Origin: Clavelina lepadiformis
Lineage: Eukaryota; Chordata; Ascidiacea; Aplousobranchia; Clavelinidae
Length of the DNA: 64,000 nt
Assembly: GCF_947623445.1 (NCBI RefSeq)
Contig: NC_135243.1
Coordinates: forward strand, 684,501 to 748,500
Direction of reading: 5' to 3'
Below the pieces are notes generated by a model that worked only from the letters and a program-made list of their open reading frames with translations, did no database searches and was not told the DNA's origin. This document shows positions 1 to 11,480 of the stretch, in pieces. The first letter of the stretch is position 1; every line of letters starts with the position of its first letter. Both the position numbers and the translations under genes were made by a program.

Positions 1-2270
1 CATAGATATCTTGTATATCACAATGATAGATTATAAATCACATCTCGACAAGGTCCCGAGCCAGACTATATGGCAAGAGACTACACCCAAGATTTTTTTC
101 TAAAATGGCATTGCACACCAGGGCAAACCAATGTCTAAAAAAAAGGAGGCACTAACTTATGCTCCAATTTTTATACGCTTAAAAATTACTGTTTAAAACC
201 AGTTGATATCTCAAAACAAAAGCAAACGGGAAACACTGATTTTTTTCCAAATTTTTATTGTTAGGGCCGCACCTTCCGTACACAAACGCCGGGCAGCCTT
301 GAGCCACGAGTCGCACTGCACACCATGATTTTGTTCTAACACCTGAGATCTCGGCGAAAACTACCATACTCTGTAATCAGAGTCTCGAGCTTGAATAAAA
401 TGCTTCTAACGCTATTTAGTTCCCATTGTACCCTACCAAGTGCAATTGTGGAATCAGTTAACTTTGTCCGTTAAAGGTTTATGCCAGCTGCTAAAAAACT
501 GTATTTTTGTGCCAACACAACACTAACATTACATGAAAATATTTCAATTTAAAAACGTACCGACTGACCAACTTAAAACTAGGTAGCCTACATATGCATG
601 CCTAAGTCAAAAATTGACATGAACCAAAATCCGCCGGAGAAAAAACTGCGTTTAATTTGCAGCGTGGATATTGCTTGAAAAGGGCCTAGGCTAGATTCTA
701 GATAGCCTGGTGGCAAAACAACAAGTATAGGCATATCCGCACATTTCATTTTCGCTTTTAACTACTTTAAAGTGTAAGCAGAACAGAGCTGCGACCATCA
801 TAGCACTCACTGGCTCTGTCGTTCTATAAAACAACAATCAATTGCAGGCTTTAAAGGTCTGCGTTCCTGCCAATGTTGTTTATTTTTTTCAACCTCGAAG
901 CAATTCAACCAGATCGCGCTTTTAAATCAATCCGCTACGTGGGCAAGAAGACGTGCTATTTATTTACTTATTTGTTGTTTCTAAGATGTCGATGAAGCAA
1001 AACTACAATAGTTGTTTTCAACATTAGTTTTTCATTTCTTAAATAAAACTCGTTTGCTTATTTTTCGCCATTGATTTTGGGAAACAAAACGAATGGTATT
1101 AGACAAAATGCACACACGTTATTTGCCCTCGGGACATTGCTTCAGCTCTCTCGTTCATTGATTTTTATATAGTGTCAAACTTTTTATTTTTGATGATTTA
1201 CTGTGCAGTAACCCGTATGTAGTAGCCTACTGGTAAACAAACTAAAAAAAGCCCAAAGGCTTAAAAGGTGTAACATGAAAGGCCTTGAAACGTACGTGGT
1301 GCTATCAAGTTGATAGCTTAGCACGATCCATCAAACCTTGACCATTATTCTGCTTCATTGCACTGATAAAAGGTTAGCACCATGCAGATAGCAAGTAATC
1401 AACCGAACCAAAGTTAGTAAATATAAAGTAAAGCTACATTATTTTTAAGGTTGTCTAATAGAGGTAGTTATAAAGAGCGTAGTTTTTTATTGTATGTCGT
1501 TTGTTAGTGATCGCCGACAGATTTGTAGTAGTTAGACCGCTTAACTCAAAATGAAGTGGCTTGGTTTGAGAAATATAAAGTAACCAAAGTCTCGTAAAAA
1601 AGTCACACCACGTTTAGATCTACCCATGAACATTCTGATGTTTCGAACCCTTTAGTTTTTTATATTAACCTCTCTACGTTATTTCAACTTATCTGAAGTT
1701 GATATTGTAATAGCGTTTACTGAAAAGTCGTAAAAGCCAATTTTAACTAGTTGAGTGCAAACAATTCTTGAATTTTTTGCTCTAAAATACTATCTGTATT
1801 TCATAAATCGACAAGACTCATTGAATTACCCAATTAAAAACAAAACGACAGTTATGACAAACATGACTCTAAAAACTCGATAAATATTCCTTGTTATTAC
1901 CGAATTTTTAATACATGGATTATTTGTTAAAACTTGTTGCTTTTTTGATCACAAAATCAGAAATTGTTAAATTTCACCCTCCCTTTACCAAAATTGGTAA
2001 TTGAAAAAATGTTTTCACACGTGACAAAACAACAAATTTCCGACTTTTTTATTACGTCACGCCCATATTCACTCTTACTAACGATGTATTTTTGTTTTGA
2101 ATATAAAAAACTGACAAATTTTAACTGACGTTTTTATGAATCGTTGTGAAATAGTAAGACTTGCTTCTGATCGGGAAATTGTCAACAAACGCTTTGTGAG
2201 ATCAGAGCGTCCTGGTTAATTTAGTTCGCTAAGTACAAAGGCTAGTACAAAGAAGTGCCAACGTAAAAGC
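1..2270. other. Gene-free stretch upstream of vinculin
   Basis: No protein-coding exon, RNA gene or clear transposon was recognised here. The DNA is AT-rich with short poly-A and poly-T runs. The last 200 bases should hold the vinculin promoter and 5' untranslated region, because the vinculin reading frame opens at 2271 without a visible upstream coding exon. Confidence 0.5.
2051..2110 (+). promoter_or_regulatory. Possible vinculin core promoter (CRE-like site and TATA-like box)
   Basis: A CRE-like TTACGTCACG lies near 2052-2061 and a TATA-like TATAAAAAA at 2102-2110, about 160 bp before the vinculin ATG. Spacing fits a start site near 2130-2140. Both motifs are common in AT-rich DNA, so this is only a suggestion. 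Confidence 0.25.
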
Positions 2271-5200
2271 ATGCCTGTCTTTCACACTAAAACTATTGAA
2301 CAGATTTTAGAGCCCGTTGCTCAGCAGGTTTCGCATTTGGTTATTCTACACGAAGCTGGCGAGGATGGCGCGTCTATGCCATCGTTGGAAGCGTTTATTG
2401 GCGGTGTCAAGGCTGCTGTGACAAACTTGGCCACTGTTGGCCGACAACAAGCCAGCACCACTAAAGATGAAGTTCTTCGCATGGACACACCTCCAGCTAT
2501 TGAGAAGGTGGAAAAAGCCTCCGACCACCTGGTGGCTGCATCTAGTGAACTTACTAATGATCCTTATTCGAAGGCAGGCCGGGAGAAATTGATTTCAGGT
2601 GCCCGTGGCATCTTGCAGGGTGTGTCTGACCTGCTGTTGGTGTTTGATGAAGCGGAAGTCCGTAGAATTTGTCATGTCTGTCAGAATGTTAGAGACTACT
2701 TAAAGGTGTCAGAGGTTGTGCAAGGAATGGAAGATTTGGTGACTTATGTCAAGAATTTGACGCCCGGCATGACCAACATGTCCAGGATGGTGATGGCTAG
2801 GTCAAGTGACCTCACAAATGCAAATCATGCTGATAAGCTGACGACAGAGATAAATGGTCTGAAATCTCGTCTTCCAAACCTCATCTCGAGCATGAAGGCT
2901 TTCGTTACAACCGTCAATGAAGGCGGCAAAGGCAAAGATGCGGCGGACGCAAATCGTCAGTTTTACGTAAAAAATATTTCAAACAGCATCACTGAAATCA
3001 TCCGCTTGCTGCAGCTGGTTTCCACCGACCAAGAAATTGAATTGGACCAGAAGAATCTCCTTCAGCTTCATCAAATCCGTGACAACATCGCCAAAAACTT
3101 GCATTCTGCTCGGCAGTGGCTGAACGACCCTAATGCTGAAGTCGGCGATGATGGGGACATTGCCCTCTATAAAACACTAGATGATGCCAGAGTGATTGCC
3201 AATGAAGCTGGGCCGCTGATGGGACAGAAGATCAACCAAAAATGTGATGAAATTGGAAAAATGGCAGAGAAGTTGCGTGAATTGAGGAGGCAAGGCAAAG
3301 GCAATACTGCTGAGGCTCGTCAACTGCAGCAACAAATCCAGCATGCTTTGGATGGTTTGGTACGAGACGTAGATGCGGCATTGAAGGGCATCGATGCTTT
3401 AACTGAAGCCTGCAACACCATTGCTTCAAAAACTGCCACTGCTAAAGAATGGCTGGCTGACCCTTCTGCCAAACCAGGTCCTGGAACTGGTTCCGAAGCC
3501 ATTCGGGACATTACAGCTGCGACAAGGAATGTCGCAACTATTCTTGACACTCATCCCAACGGTGCACAAACGGCTCGGGAGCTACGTGACTTGTGCGACG
3601 AGATCGATGAAATGATGGAAAAGGTCAACGACTATCGCAACAAAGGTCAAGGACACCTCCCAGAAGCTCGACAACTTGCAAAACAGGTTGCACAGAAGAT
3701 AGTCCAGTTGAATAACAAGGTTGCCAAGGCTTTGCCCAAAGGAGGCACTCCACAGACCTTGGAAGCAAAACTAGATGATATAAGCAAGTGGCTTGAAGAC
3801 CCATCCGTGAATGATGGTGGTCAGGGCATCATGGCGGCTCGGAGTGTGATTGCTGATGCCAGGAGTCTCGCTGGAGAAACAAAAGATAAAGATCTGAGGA
3901 AGAAACTGCTTCAGTCCGCATCGGAATGTGAGAAGCTTTGCAATGAGCTCGATGATCTGCAGAGAAGAGGTCTTGGAGATTCGCCACGAGCAAAAGAGGT
4001 TGCAAAGCAGTTGCAGGAAAAGTTTGAGGAGATGAAAGATCTTATGAAGGATGTTTTAGCGCAAGTAGTGGCTGATGAGTTTTCTGATACCACAACAGTT
4101 CTCAAACAACTCTCTAAAGCTGCTCTCACTGCTAAAAATGTGCCAAATCGTGAAGAAAATTTTGATCAGAAGGCGTTGGAATTGAACCGGCAAGCCCACA
4201 AGCTGGCCAGGTTGGGTGAGCAAGCAGTCGCCAGCAGCTCACTTGGAGCCGAAGAGAAACTGGAAGCGGTTAAAGCAGCATCGAAGAAAATGACCGATCT
4301 TACACCGGAAGTTATCAATGCTGGAAGAATTGTGCTGGAGCATCCGGAGAACAAGATGGCTCAAGAACACTTCCAAACTCTCAAGGATGAGTGGACAGAG
4401 AACATGAATGATCTTACTGAGATGGTTGACAACTCAACTGATGTTGCCAAGTTCATAAAGGCATCGGAGGATGGAATTCGGCGTGATCACGAGAAATGTG
4501 TGTCGTCGATGAAAGCGGACAAGCCACTTGATGTTCTGCCAGCTGCTGGAAATATCGCAAGACGTGCGCACAGAATTGTTGTGGCAGGAATGCGTGAAGC
4601 AAAAAACACAGATGATCAGCAGTATGTTGATGATCTTGAGAGAAAGTTGAACAACCTTCAAGCGACCATAGCACCAGTTACCGAGGCAACAAAAGTGTAT
4701 GCTCAAAATCCGAAGTCACAAGCAGCACAGTCCAACGTCGAGCAAAAGAACGAAAATTTGATGAATGCTGTGACTCAGGTTCGAAAGACTGTAGAGGCCA
4801 AAGTTGTTGAGGAGAAAATGAGGAAGATGCAACTCCAGAAGGAGGAGGAGGCTCCTCCTGTTCCACCTCTGCCATCAGATCCTGCTGCACCACCACGACC
4901 ACCTCTTCCGGAAGAGGAGGAGTTCCCTGAGGAGGATGAAGAAATGAATGAACCCATGTTGGAGGCTGCTCGAGAGCTCCACGAGGAAGCAAAGAAGTGG
5001 GAGAGTAAAGGTAATGACATCATTGCAGCTGCAAAGAAAATGGCTCTGCTCATGGCCAAGATGTCTCGTTTGGTGAAGAACGAAGGAGGAAAGAAGAGTG
5101 ATCTTATTGCTTGTGCAAAGGAGATTGCGAAGGCGTCCAAAGATGTAACAAAGCTGGCGGGGGAGGTTGCAGATAAGTGCACGGATAAACGAATCCGCAA

Positions 5201-5462
5201 CGACATGAAAAAGACTTTGGATAGGATCCCCACCATCAGCACTCAGCTCCGTATCCTGTCTACAGTGAAAGCCGCGTCTCTTGGAGATAGCACTGACATG
5301 ACTAAAGAGGAAGAAGAGGCGGCGGAACAGGCAACCGAGATGTTGGTCCACAACGCTCAGAACCTGATGATGAGTGTGAAAGACACGGTGAAGTATGCTG
5401 AAGCGGCATCGATCCGCATCCGTACGGACACCGGTATCACGATGAGATGGGTTCGAAAATAG
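2271..5462 (+). CDS. VCL: Vinculin, intronless
   Basis: Full-length vinculin of 1063 residues in one uninterrupted reading frame. Vinculin links integrin and cadherin adhesions to F-actin by binding talin or alpha-catenin with its head and actin with its tail. The start MPVFHTKTIEQILEP matches the family N-terminus. Helical-bundle head domains run to about residue 855, with repeats such as RSRLPNL/ARQWLNDP-type segments. A proline-rich linker (PPVPPLPSDPAAPPRPPLP, about 862-880) is followed by acidic residues and a five-helix tail ending in IRIRTDTGITMRWVRK. Length is close to the roughly 1066 residues of vertebrate vinculin. Two oddities stand out: no introns, while the vertebrate gene has many, and the protein stops at WVRK, without the short TPWYQ-type C-terminal arm of vertebrate vinculin. 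The first ATG is used because it alone gives the conserved N-terminus. Identification is near certain. Confidence 0.97.
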   Translation: MPVFHTKTIEQILEPVAQQVSHLVILHEAGEDGASMPSLEAFIGGVKAAVTNLATVGRQQASTTKDEVLRMDTPPAIEKVEKASDHLVAASSELTNDPYSKAGREKLISGARGILQGVSDLLLVFDEAEVRRICHVCQNVRDYLKVSEVVQGMEDLVTYVKNLTPGMTNMSRMVMARSSDLTNANHADKLTTEINGLKSRLPNLISSMKAFVTTVNEGGKGKDAADANRQFYVKNISNSITEIIRLLQLVSTDQEIELDQKNLLQLHQIRDNIAKNLHSARQWLNDPNAEVGDDGDIALYKTLDDARVIANEAGPLMGQKINQKCDEIGKMAEKLRELRRQGKGNTAEARQLQQQIQHALDGLVRDVDAALKGIDALTEACNTIASKTATAKEWLADPSAKPGPGTGSEAIRDITAATRNVATILDTHPNGAQTARELRDLCDEIDEMMEKVNDYRNKGQGHLPEARQLAKQVAQKIVQLNNKVAKALPKGGTPQTLEAKLDDISKWLEDPSVNDGGQGIMAARSVIADARSLAGETKDKDLRKKLLQSASECEKLCNELDDLQRRGLGDSPRAKEVAKQLQEKFEEMKDLMKDVLAQVVADEFSDTTTVLKQLSKAALTAKNVPNREENFDQKALELNRQAHKLARLGEQAVASSSLGAEEKLEAVKAASKKMTDLTPEVINAGRIVLEHPENKMAQEHFQTLKDEWTENMNDLTEMVDNSTDVAKFIKASEDGIRRDHEKCVSSMKADKPLDVLPAAGNIARRAHRIVVAGMREAKNTDDQQYVDDLERKLNNLQATIAPVTEATKVYAQNPKSQAAQSNVEQKNENLMNAVTQVRKTVEAKVVEEKMRKMQLQKEEEAPPVPPLPSDPAAPPRPPLPEEEEFPEEDEEMNEPMLEAARELHEEAKKWESKGNDIIAAAKKMALLMAKMSRLVKNEGGKKSDLIACAKEIAKASKDVTKLAGEVADKCTDKRIRNDMKKTLDRIPTISTQLRILSTVKAASLGDSTDMTKEEEEAAEQATEMLVHNAQNLMMSVKDTVKYAEAASIRIRTDTGITMRWVRK

Positions 5463-6653
5463 GAGAACATGTCATGAAAGCGCATATCCAGCTGCAAGAT
5501 AACCGTCGCTGCCACTATATAGCCAGTGTATTGCTTATATTTATATACATGTTATCACGCACGTGTTGCTATTATTCAATCTAGTACATTTTGATATGAT
5601 GCAAAGCACCTTTAATTACTTTGCCAGAGTGTTCTTCTGATACGATAGCAAGGTACTTTGTTTGCAACAACGACCATTGGTGCTGAGAGCACAGGTTGAC
5701 TTTGCACTTGCACATACACAATGAGTAATTAATTACCCCTGTAAGAGTGGTCTGTTAACTTTTTAGTGGGAAAATTCACGTAAAGTTCCACAGTTGTTGG
5801 TTCAAATTTTTTGTCGCTTGTATTGTGATGTCAAAATAGCTTTGTTAATACTTATTCAAGATGCCAACCGCAGTGATTAGTTTCTGTAATAGTGTTAGTG
5901 AATTAAAGCACATTGTTTTACGAGTGATATGAGTCTAACGGAACAGATGTGTAATATGCTATGTTCATGTGAAATCACAACTCTTTAATGTGATGTCGTT
6001 GTTGACAAAAATTGATGTGATGGTTTATTTTAATTTGAAATTATTCATGATCTTCATGCTACAGTGTTGTGAAATTGTCGGCTGTAAATGTTGTTTTTTT
6101 AATTGTGATCAAATTTATCATAATCAGGTTTATTTGAAACGTATCTAGAATATTTTGATTGAAAATCGAAGTAATTTGTCATTTGGGTACGTTGTATTAC
6201 GGAGCAAATCCTGTAGCTTTTGCCACACCAAGACCGAATGTATTTCTTGGCTACCACCATCTCCCAGTTATTCCACCACAGATATTATGCTGCTGTTTTG
6301 TGGCAAATCTACTTCATAGGCCGGGGTATAGAACGACTTTTTCATTGTTTTGTGCTCATAACAACGGATGTTCTTAACATGATTTGAGGGATGTGATGTA
6401 AATTTTATGAGATGAATGTCAAACATTTATCTTAACAGAAATTGTTTATAATATTCCTACTACTGTCGGTTTTTGTGCTCATGCTCTTTTATATCGATGT
6501 GCTGTTGTATCATGCGCACTAATATTGGTGTATATTATGCTCTGTTAATCCATATGTGTCAAGTGCCTAGACTAGCATTGCAAAAACTAAACTTAATCAA
6601 TTCGCTGCCACCTAAACATTCTGCTTTATTAGGTTTGTTAATGAGTTGTTAAG
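5463..6653. other. Vinculin 3' UTR and intergenic DNA
   Basis: AT-rich and without a supported coding exon. It should hold the vinculin 3' untranslated region and the UBALD promoter. An ATTAAA near 5904 could be a weak polyadenylation signal; no AATAAA close to the stop was seen. Confidence 0.45.
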
Positions 6654-7222
6654 ATGGATGATTTAAAGCATCAGGTTATGGTGAATCAGTTTGTCCTTGC
6701 GGCCGGCTGTCTCTCCCACGAGGCGCGAGAACATCTAAAGACATCACACTGGCAGTTTGAGGTGACTATCAGGTGCACTTGCTCTAGTTATTTACACAAT
6801 TCCAAACCTGACCTGACAATTTGTTGTCGACAGACTGCCCTGAGTCGTTATTTTCAAGAGTCCGGGATTCCCCATCAACACAATCAACATCCAGTGAGTT
6901 AGACAAAGATCTTTTGCTGTTTTTATAGGACATTTTGTGGCATAATACTAATAACATGTGATGCAGTTATTTGCTGACGCTCTATTACACAAAATCTTTT
7001 GTACTGATGTCGGAGATCTGTGTTTTAAAATATGTCTATGTACAGATGTGTCCCCCTACCAATACACCAGCCACGCCACCGGCCTTTCCTGAAGCGCTTT
7101 TAGCATTTTCGAAGATGCAAGCATCGGATAAAAGTCCAGCCATGATGGCAAATTCTCCATCGACATCACAACCACAACAAATGCAAACCCAGCAAGGTTT
7201 TATGAAGAACCCAAGGAGTTAA
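6654..7222 (+). CDS. UBALD: UBA-like domain-containing protein (UBALD1/2, FAM100 family)
   Basis: Three exons, 6654-6761, 6834-6893 and 7046-7222, joined in phase 0 with GT/AG borders, give a 114-residue protein. Exon 1 plus 2 encode the UBA-like helical bundle: MDDLKHQVMVNQFVLAAGC, then HWQFE joined to TALSRYFQESGIP. Exon 3 starts MCPPTNTPATPPAFPEAL, matching the conserved segment after the UBA-like domain in vertebrate UBALD1/2, and ends in a Gln/Ser-rich tail. Vertebrate proteins are about 160-180 residues, so the tail is shorter here. The biochemical role of the family is poorly known; UBA-like folds usually bind ubiquitin or other proteins. The start ATG is the family start, MDEL/MDDL. 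It follows vinculin in the same direction, but the 1.2-kb gap gives no sign of co-transcription. Confidence 0.9.
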
Positions 7223-7921
7223 CAACTTGCTTTGATTATCTGACAGACTGCACAGAACTATCAAGAGCATGACGTTCCGTTAACATAAACTAATTAACAA
7301 TTTCCGACTTGCTTTTTCACCTGATGTTTTTGTTTTTCTGACAACGAGACTTATCCTACTTTGTCAAATGTTCTGAGACGGAGCACTTTGTAGAGTGACA
7401 TGCGGTAGTCTTGTATCTTTATTTTTCTTTAGAAGACTTATTCAATTTAGAGGAGTGCATTGTTGTGTAGTTCTATCCCCACTGTACAGCTTCCCCAGGA
7501 ATGAGGTCTTTTGCCATGTTTGAAATCATTTCAAAATCTTACAAATTGTAAATTATAATTTCCTCTCCTATTATAAGAAGTAACTTGCAAACGTGCAAGC
7601 AAGCTTTTCTACATATACTGCTGTTCAGGATCTCTTTGTAAGAGACAATCTTGAGCCGAACGATTCATGATGTCTATTGCATAGTGACACTGTGCGACCC
7701 CGCACTTAACGTTGACCTTTGAACCTCTTTTTGTGATCATTGTTTAGTGTGAGCCGAGGCCAATTAATCTTGTAATTAATTAATTTGAACTTTTTGCGAC
7801 CAGTTTGGGGATTTTCCACCTTCTTGTGTTTTTTGTTTACCTGATTATGATGTCATAATTAAGTTTGGAATTGATCATTTTCGTTTTCGGTGTCGATTCA
7901 TTTCAACGTGTGCACATATTC

Positions 7922-7927
7922 AATAAA
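7922..7927 (+). promoter_or_regulatory. Polyadenylation signal AATAAA, probably of UBALD
   Basis: AATAAA in an A-rich context about 700 bp after the UBALD stop; it is the first canonical signal seen downstream, implying a long 3' untranslated region. Confidence 0.45.
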
Positions 7928-9235
7928 AAAAGATGCAGATATTGCAGTGGAAATTTTCTAAAATGAAACACTGTTTCAACTTCCAAGGTTTTGCAGAAAA
8001 ACGCACATTGGCGAGCTTCTCGGAAAAGATATAAAAACGTTTTTAAACGCTAACAATTTTTTGTGTATTTTTCTTTGTAAAATAAATTTCTTGATAAAGC
8101 TCTTTGTATGAAACATGCAACAAAGTATATTTTGTGGCTGGGAGCGCGAGAGCGTCCATCTCGGTCTGGTAACAAAATTCAAGCAAGAAAATGGCAAATT
8201 TCTCTGCAATGTATTTAACATGTCGTAAGTAACAGGAATTTATAAATGAAAAAAAAAAAATCCATTTAAATTATCGTCAGATAATCACTTGCTTGCAATG
8301 ACGAATACTGCAGAAAGTTGGAAAAATACTCGAATATCTTGAAAAGTCGTAAGTGCAAAACCAACACACTCATGTATATGAATACTACACACGGACAATA
8401 AACGGGCGTTAAAATGAAAACATGGACACAATAAAACATGTCATGGTTGTAGGATAAAATGAATACAAATGCGACAACAATCTTATAACCTTGAACACAA
8501 TGTTATACAAATATGATAAACAATGTTAGTAATTACCACATCAACTTAACTTATCATAATGATTAAAAAAGCACCAAGCACACTTGACAGATGACACACT
8601 TGATATTTGGTACGTAAGACAAATTATTTTCTCGAAACTTAGTATTTTACTCCATTGTTTGCTGGAAATACATGACAAAACCTCCCTCTTTCCACTTTGC
8701 ATGTGACCACTATGTCCGGTAAAGGTGGAGCCATATCGAGATTTAAGACAAGTCAGCTCCTCAGTTGAAATTAAATGCATTGTACGATTCTGATCATAGC
8801 TTCCACCTCCCATAGCGGATAATGAAACATCAATTGAAATGTCTATGAGGTGATAAGTTTTTGCTAATTAATTCGATGTCATTATTGCACAAGTTTCATT
8901 TAGGCAAATAAAAAGACGTAAAACACTATTATTTGGTGTAATTTCTTTGGAACTATACAACATCGTAATGCATTGTCTACTGCAATAGATAAAATAAAGA
9001 CCATGGCTACACAAAAGATGGTCGGGGTAAGAGCTCCTAAACTTTATGAAAACAATAATAATGGCTCAAATCTTCAAAAGATATTCCATGCATGTCGAAG
9101 ATAGACTTGTCAAAGTTTCTCTACATGCTTAGTGGTCGCTTGCCGCTATCGTTTTTATCCCGATATTGGTGAAGTGGAGGCCAAGGGAACAGCCGGTGTA
9201 CTCAATGAAATGAAAAACTTTCCGAAGTTGTGATG
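7928..9235. other. Intergenic DNA between UBALD and the zinc-finger cluster
   Basis: No supported exon. AT-rich DNA that must include the 3' untranslated region of the minus-strand zinc-finger gene ending at 9236. UBALD and that gene are convergent. Confidence 0.45.
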
Positions 9236-10228
9236 TCAGAAGACTGCATGCACTCTCATGTGACTCGCCATCTGCGCTTGATGTTCGAACATCTTATCAC
9301 AGATGACGCACATAAAGCGTTCGTCTGCTTGGTTCGATACGACCTCTGATGACCCTGCGTCGGCTTTCTTCTTATGGCAGGTCACATGACATTGAAGTGA
9401 GTTCTTGCTGCAGAAACCTCGACCGCAGGTGTCGCACCGGAAAGGTCGATCGCCGGTGTGAGTCCGCATGTGCTCAACCATCCTCCCCTTCCTGCTGAAG
9501 CCCTTCTCGCAGAACATGCAGATGTGCGGCTTGTGACCAGTGTGCACAGCAAGGTGCTTCTTGAAGTCTTTTTGCTTCTTCATCAGTTTGTTGCAGAACG
9601 GACACTCGAATAACTTTTCTTTTGTGACCGGGTCGGTGATGATGCTCACTCGACAGTCCATCGACTCTTCTATCAATGAAGGACGAGTCAGTGACTTTGT
9701 TCCGCTTCGTTCCAGGAAATTTTCTGTCATTTCCGAATCTGAATCGCTGAAATCTGTTGAAACACTGCCATCGAGTGATGGTGTTTTATCTGCAGGAGCA
9801 CAGGAAAGTTCCTCGCAGTCAATTGCGATTGTTACGTCAGAATTTTTGGCGCTTATTTTATCACAACAAGTCACATCCTTCAATGGTGTCATCAGGTTTG
9901 TTTCAGTGATGGCAGATGAGGTGCCACCAGGAGAATGGGTGAGATCGATGATGTTGTGGTCGATCGTGTCATCTGACGAGATGCTCTCTCTCCGTCTCTC
10001 AATTGTTTCTTCCAAGTCCATCGCAAGACTGCTGTTCGCAACGACCACGTCAACATCTTCATTTCGAAACAAGTCTCTTGTTTCCATGGCAACCTTGCCT
10101 CGATGCAAGTCGACGAGGAGCTGAATGGCCTCTCCGAGCTTGTGCAGCTCGCTCATCACATCCCGATGAATGAATCGCAACTCATCGAGGATCAACCTCG
10201 CGATTACTTCACTTGAGCGTGAGGGCAT
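9236..10228 (-). CDS. C2H2 zinc-finger protein, copy 1 of a local family
   Basis: A 330-residue protein in one coding exon. An N-terminal predicted helix (VIARLILDELRFIHRDVMSE, about 8-27) resembles the N-termini of the other three zinc-finger genes in the cluster. Residues 40-200 are acidic, Ser/Thr-rich and probably disordered, with a short SPGGTSSA motif. Four C2H2 fingers follow at about 207-229, 235-257, 263-285 and 305-327, the first three joined by TGHKP-, TGDRP- and longer linkers. All Cys/His pairs are intact, so sequence-specific DNA binding in the nucleus is likely; the target is unknown. Upstream of the ATG an acceptor-like TTTTTTCAG lies near 10260, which suggests a 5' UTR intron or trans-splicing. 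No ortholog was recognised. Confidence 0.85.
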   Translation of the reverse strand: MPSRSSEVIARLILDELRFIHRDVMSELHKLGEAIQLLVDLHRGKVAMETRDLFRNEDVDVVVANSSLAMDLEETIERRRESISSDDTIDHNIIDLTHSPGGTSSAITETNLMTPLKDVTCCDKISAKNSDVTIAIDCEELSCAPADKTPSLDGSVSTDFSDSDSEMTENFLERSGTKSLTRPSLIEESMDCRVSIITDPVTKEKLFECPFCNKLMKKQKDFKKHLAVHTGHKPHICMFCEKGFSRKGRMVEHMRTHTGDRPFRCDTCGRGFCSKNSLQCHVTCHKKKADAGSSEVVSNQADERFMCVICDKMFEHQAQMASHMRVHAVF

Positions 10229-10664
10229 TCTGCTCTGTTTAAGTGGAATCTCAAAACTCTGAAAAAAGTTTAAAATTTAAGTATTTTTAAATAAAATGAA
10301 GAAAACAAATATTTACGACATATTCAAAACGTCACAGTTGAAAAGTTCTTGTATAGTATGACAAAATTTTCGACATCAGTCCATAAACAAACAAAAAAGC
10401 AAAGAAGCATCTTTATTAAAGCAGACCAAGCTTAAAAATAGTGAGCGCATAAATAGTTTGAGGTAAAACATATTATAACATATATGATCTCACATAAAAC
10501 GAATCCTTAGATTTTGTCATTAAAATTGTGACTGTAGATTAAAATGTCTATAATTAAGTGAAATAAATGCTCTACTTTTAAACGAGTTGAGTTAAAAGAA
10601 AATTTCAAACAAAGAACCGACAAATTTTCAGTCTCCTAACATTGTAAATATGACATAACATTGT
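10229..10664. other. Spacer between zinc-finger genes 1 and 2
   Basis: No coding exon. It contains the acceptor-like site just upstream of gene 1 (reading on the minus strand) and the 3' flank of gene 2. Confidence 0.5.
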
Positions 10665-11480
10665 TTAATGTTCTGTCTTCATGTGCCTTTGCAGAGCACT
10701 TTTGAAAGTAAATTTGGCCTCGCAAACCTCACAAACATAAACATCATGTTTGGTGTGGATCTGGCAGTGTCTTTTCATGTCGCTCTTTGTTTTAAACCCT
10801 CGACCACATATTTCACACGAGAACGGTTTTTCTCCGGTGTGGATCAGTATGTGGGCGTTTAAATGGTCAATTCTACGGAACTTACTGACACAATGAGGGC
10901 AATGGAAGGGTCGTTCTTCCATGTGTGCCAGCTGCATGTGCCGTTTGAAAAGTCTTTTCAGGTGGAAGCTCCTCTGACAAATTTTGCAGAATGTCAGCAG
11001 AGTTTTACTGGAATCTCTTTTTAATTTCCCTTTTTTTGCTCTTTTTACTTTGACATTCTGACGTCGAGTTTTTGGTTCTTTTACAATCCAATTCACCATT
11101 TCAGACTCCTCATCACTGCTCTCGTGCTCTTCTATAGAAGTAAGTATAAATTCTTCTTCCTTCGTCTCTTCATCGTTATCCCAACCACTTTCACAGAAGA
11201 CAGACTCCTCATAAGCTACGACATCACACGGACTTTGCCCGACCATACTTTCACCAGGGAAACCATTGACATCAACAATATTGGAATGCGATGTTTCTTG
11301 TATTTTTTCCTCCATTTTCTTGATCAAGCTTCTTATTTCTTCTTTTATATCTCTCTGAAAAGCTGTCATCTCATTTTGTAATGAATGTAGGCCATTGGTT
11401 ACATTCTTGTTGATTGATTTTAACTCGTTCAACACCATCATAGTTAAACTCTCCATGGAGTAAGGTTCCTCGCAACTCAT
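10665..11480 (-). CDS. C2H2 zinc-finger protein, copy 2 of a local family
   Basis: A 271-residue protein in one coding exon. It begins MSCEEPYSMESLTMMVLNEL, a predicted amphipathic helix followed by a second helix rich in Glu and Lys to about residue 65. The middle is acidic, with VGQSPCDVVAYEESVFCES, and then a Lys/Arg-rich stretch near 135-160 that could be a nuclear localisation signal. Four C2H2 fingers occupy about 164-186, 192-214, 220-242 and 248-271. It is a close paralogue of the gene at 12338-13174; the N-terminal half is almost identical between the two while the fingers differ much more. An acceptor-like TTTCTTTAG lies about 40 bp upstream of the ATG. Confidence 0.85.
   Translation of the reverse strand: MSCEEPYSMESLTMMVLNELKSINKNVTNGLHSLQNEMTAFQRDIKEEIRSLIKKMEEKIQETSHSNIVDVNGFPGESMVGQSPCDVVAYEESVFCESGWDNDEETKEEEFILTSIEEHESSDEESEMVNWIVKEPKTRRQNVKVKRAKKGKLKRDSSKTLLTFCKICQRSFHLKRLFKRHMQLAHMEERPFHCPHCVSKFRRIDHLNAHILIHTGEKPFSCEICGRGFKTKSDMKRHCQIHTKHDVYVCEVCEAKFTFKSALQRHMKTEH

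Noticed and set aside
179-367. Small minus-strand frame at the left edge
   Set aside because: Sixty codons without recognisable features; no evidence beyond being open.
4678-5351. Long open frames antisense to vinculin
   Set aside because: Codon shadows of the vinculin gene; Pro/Ser-rich translations mirror the acidic and proline-rich coding strand.
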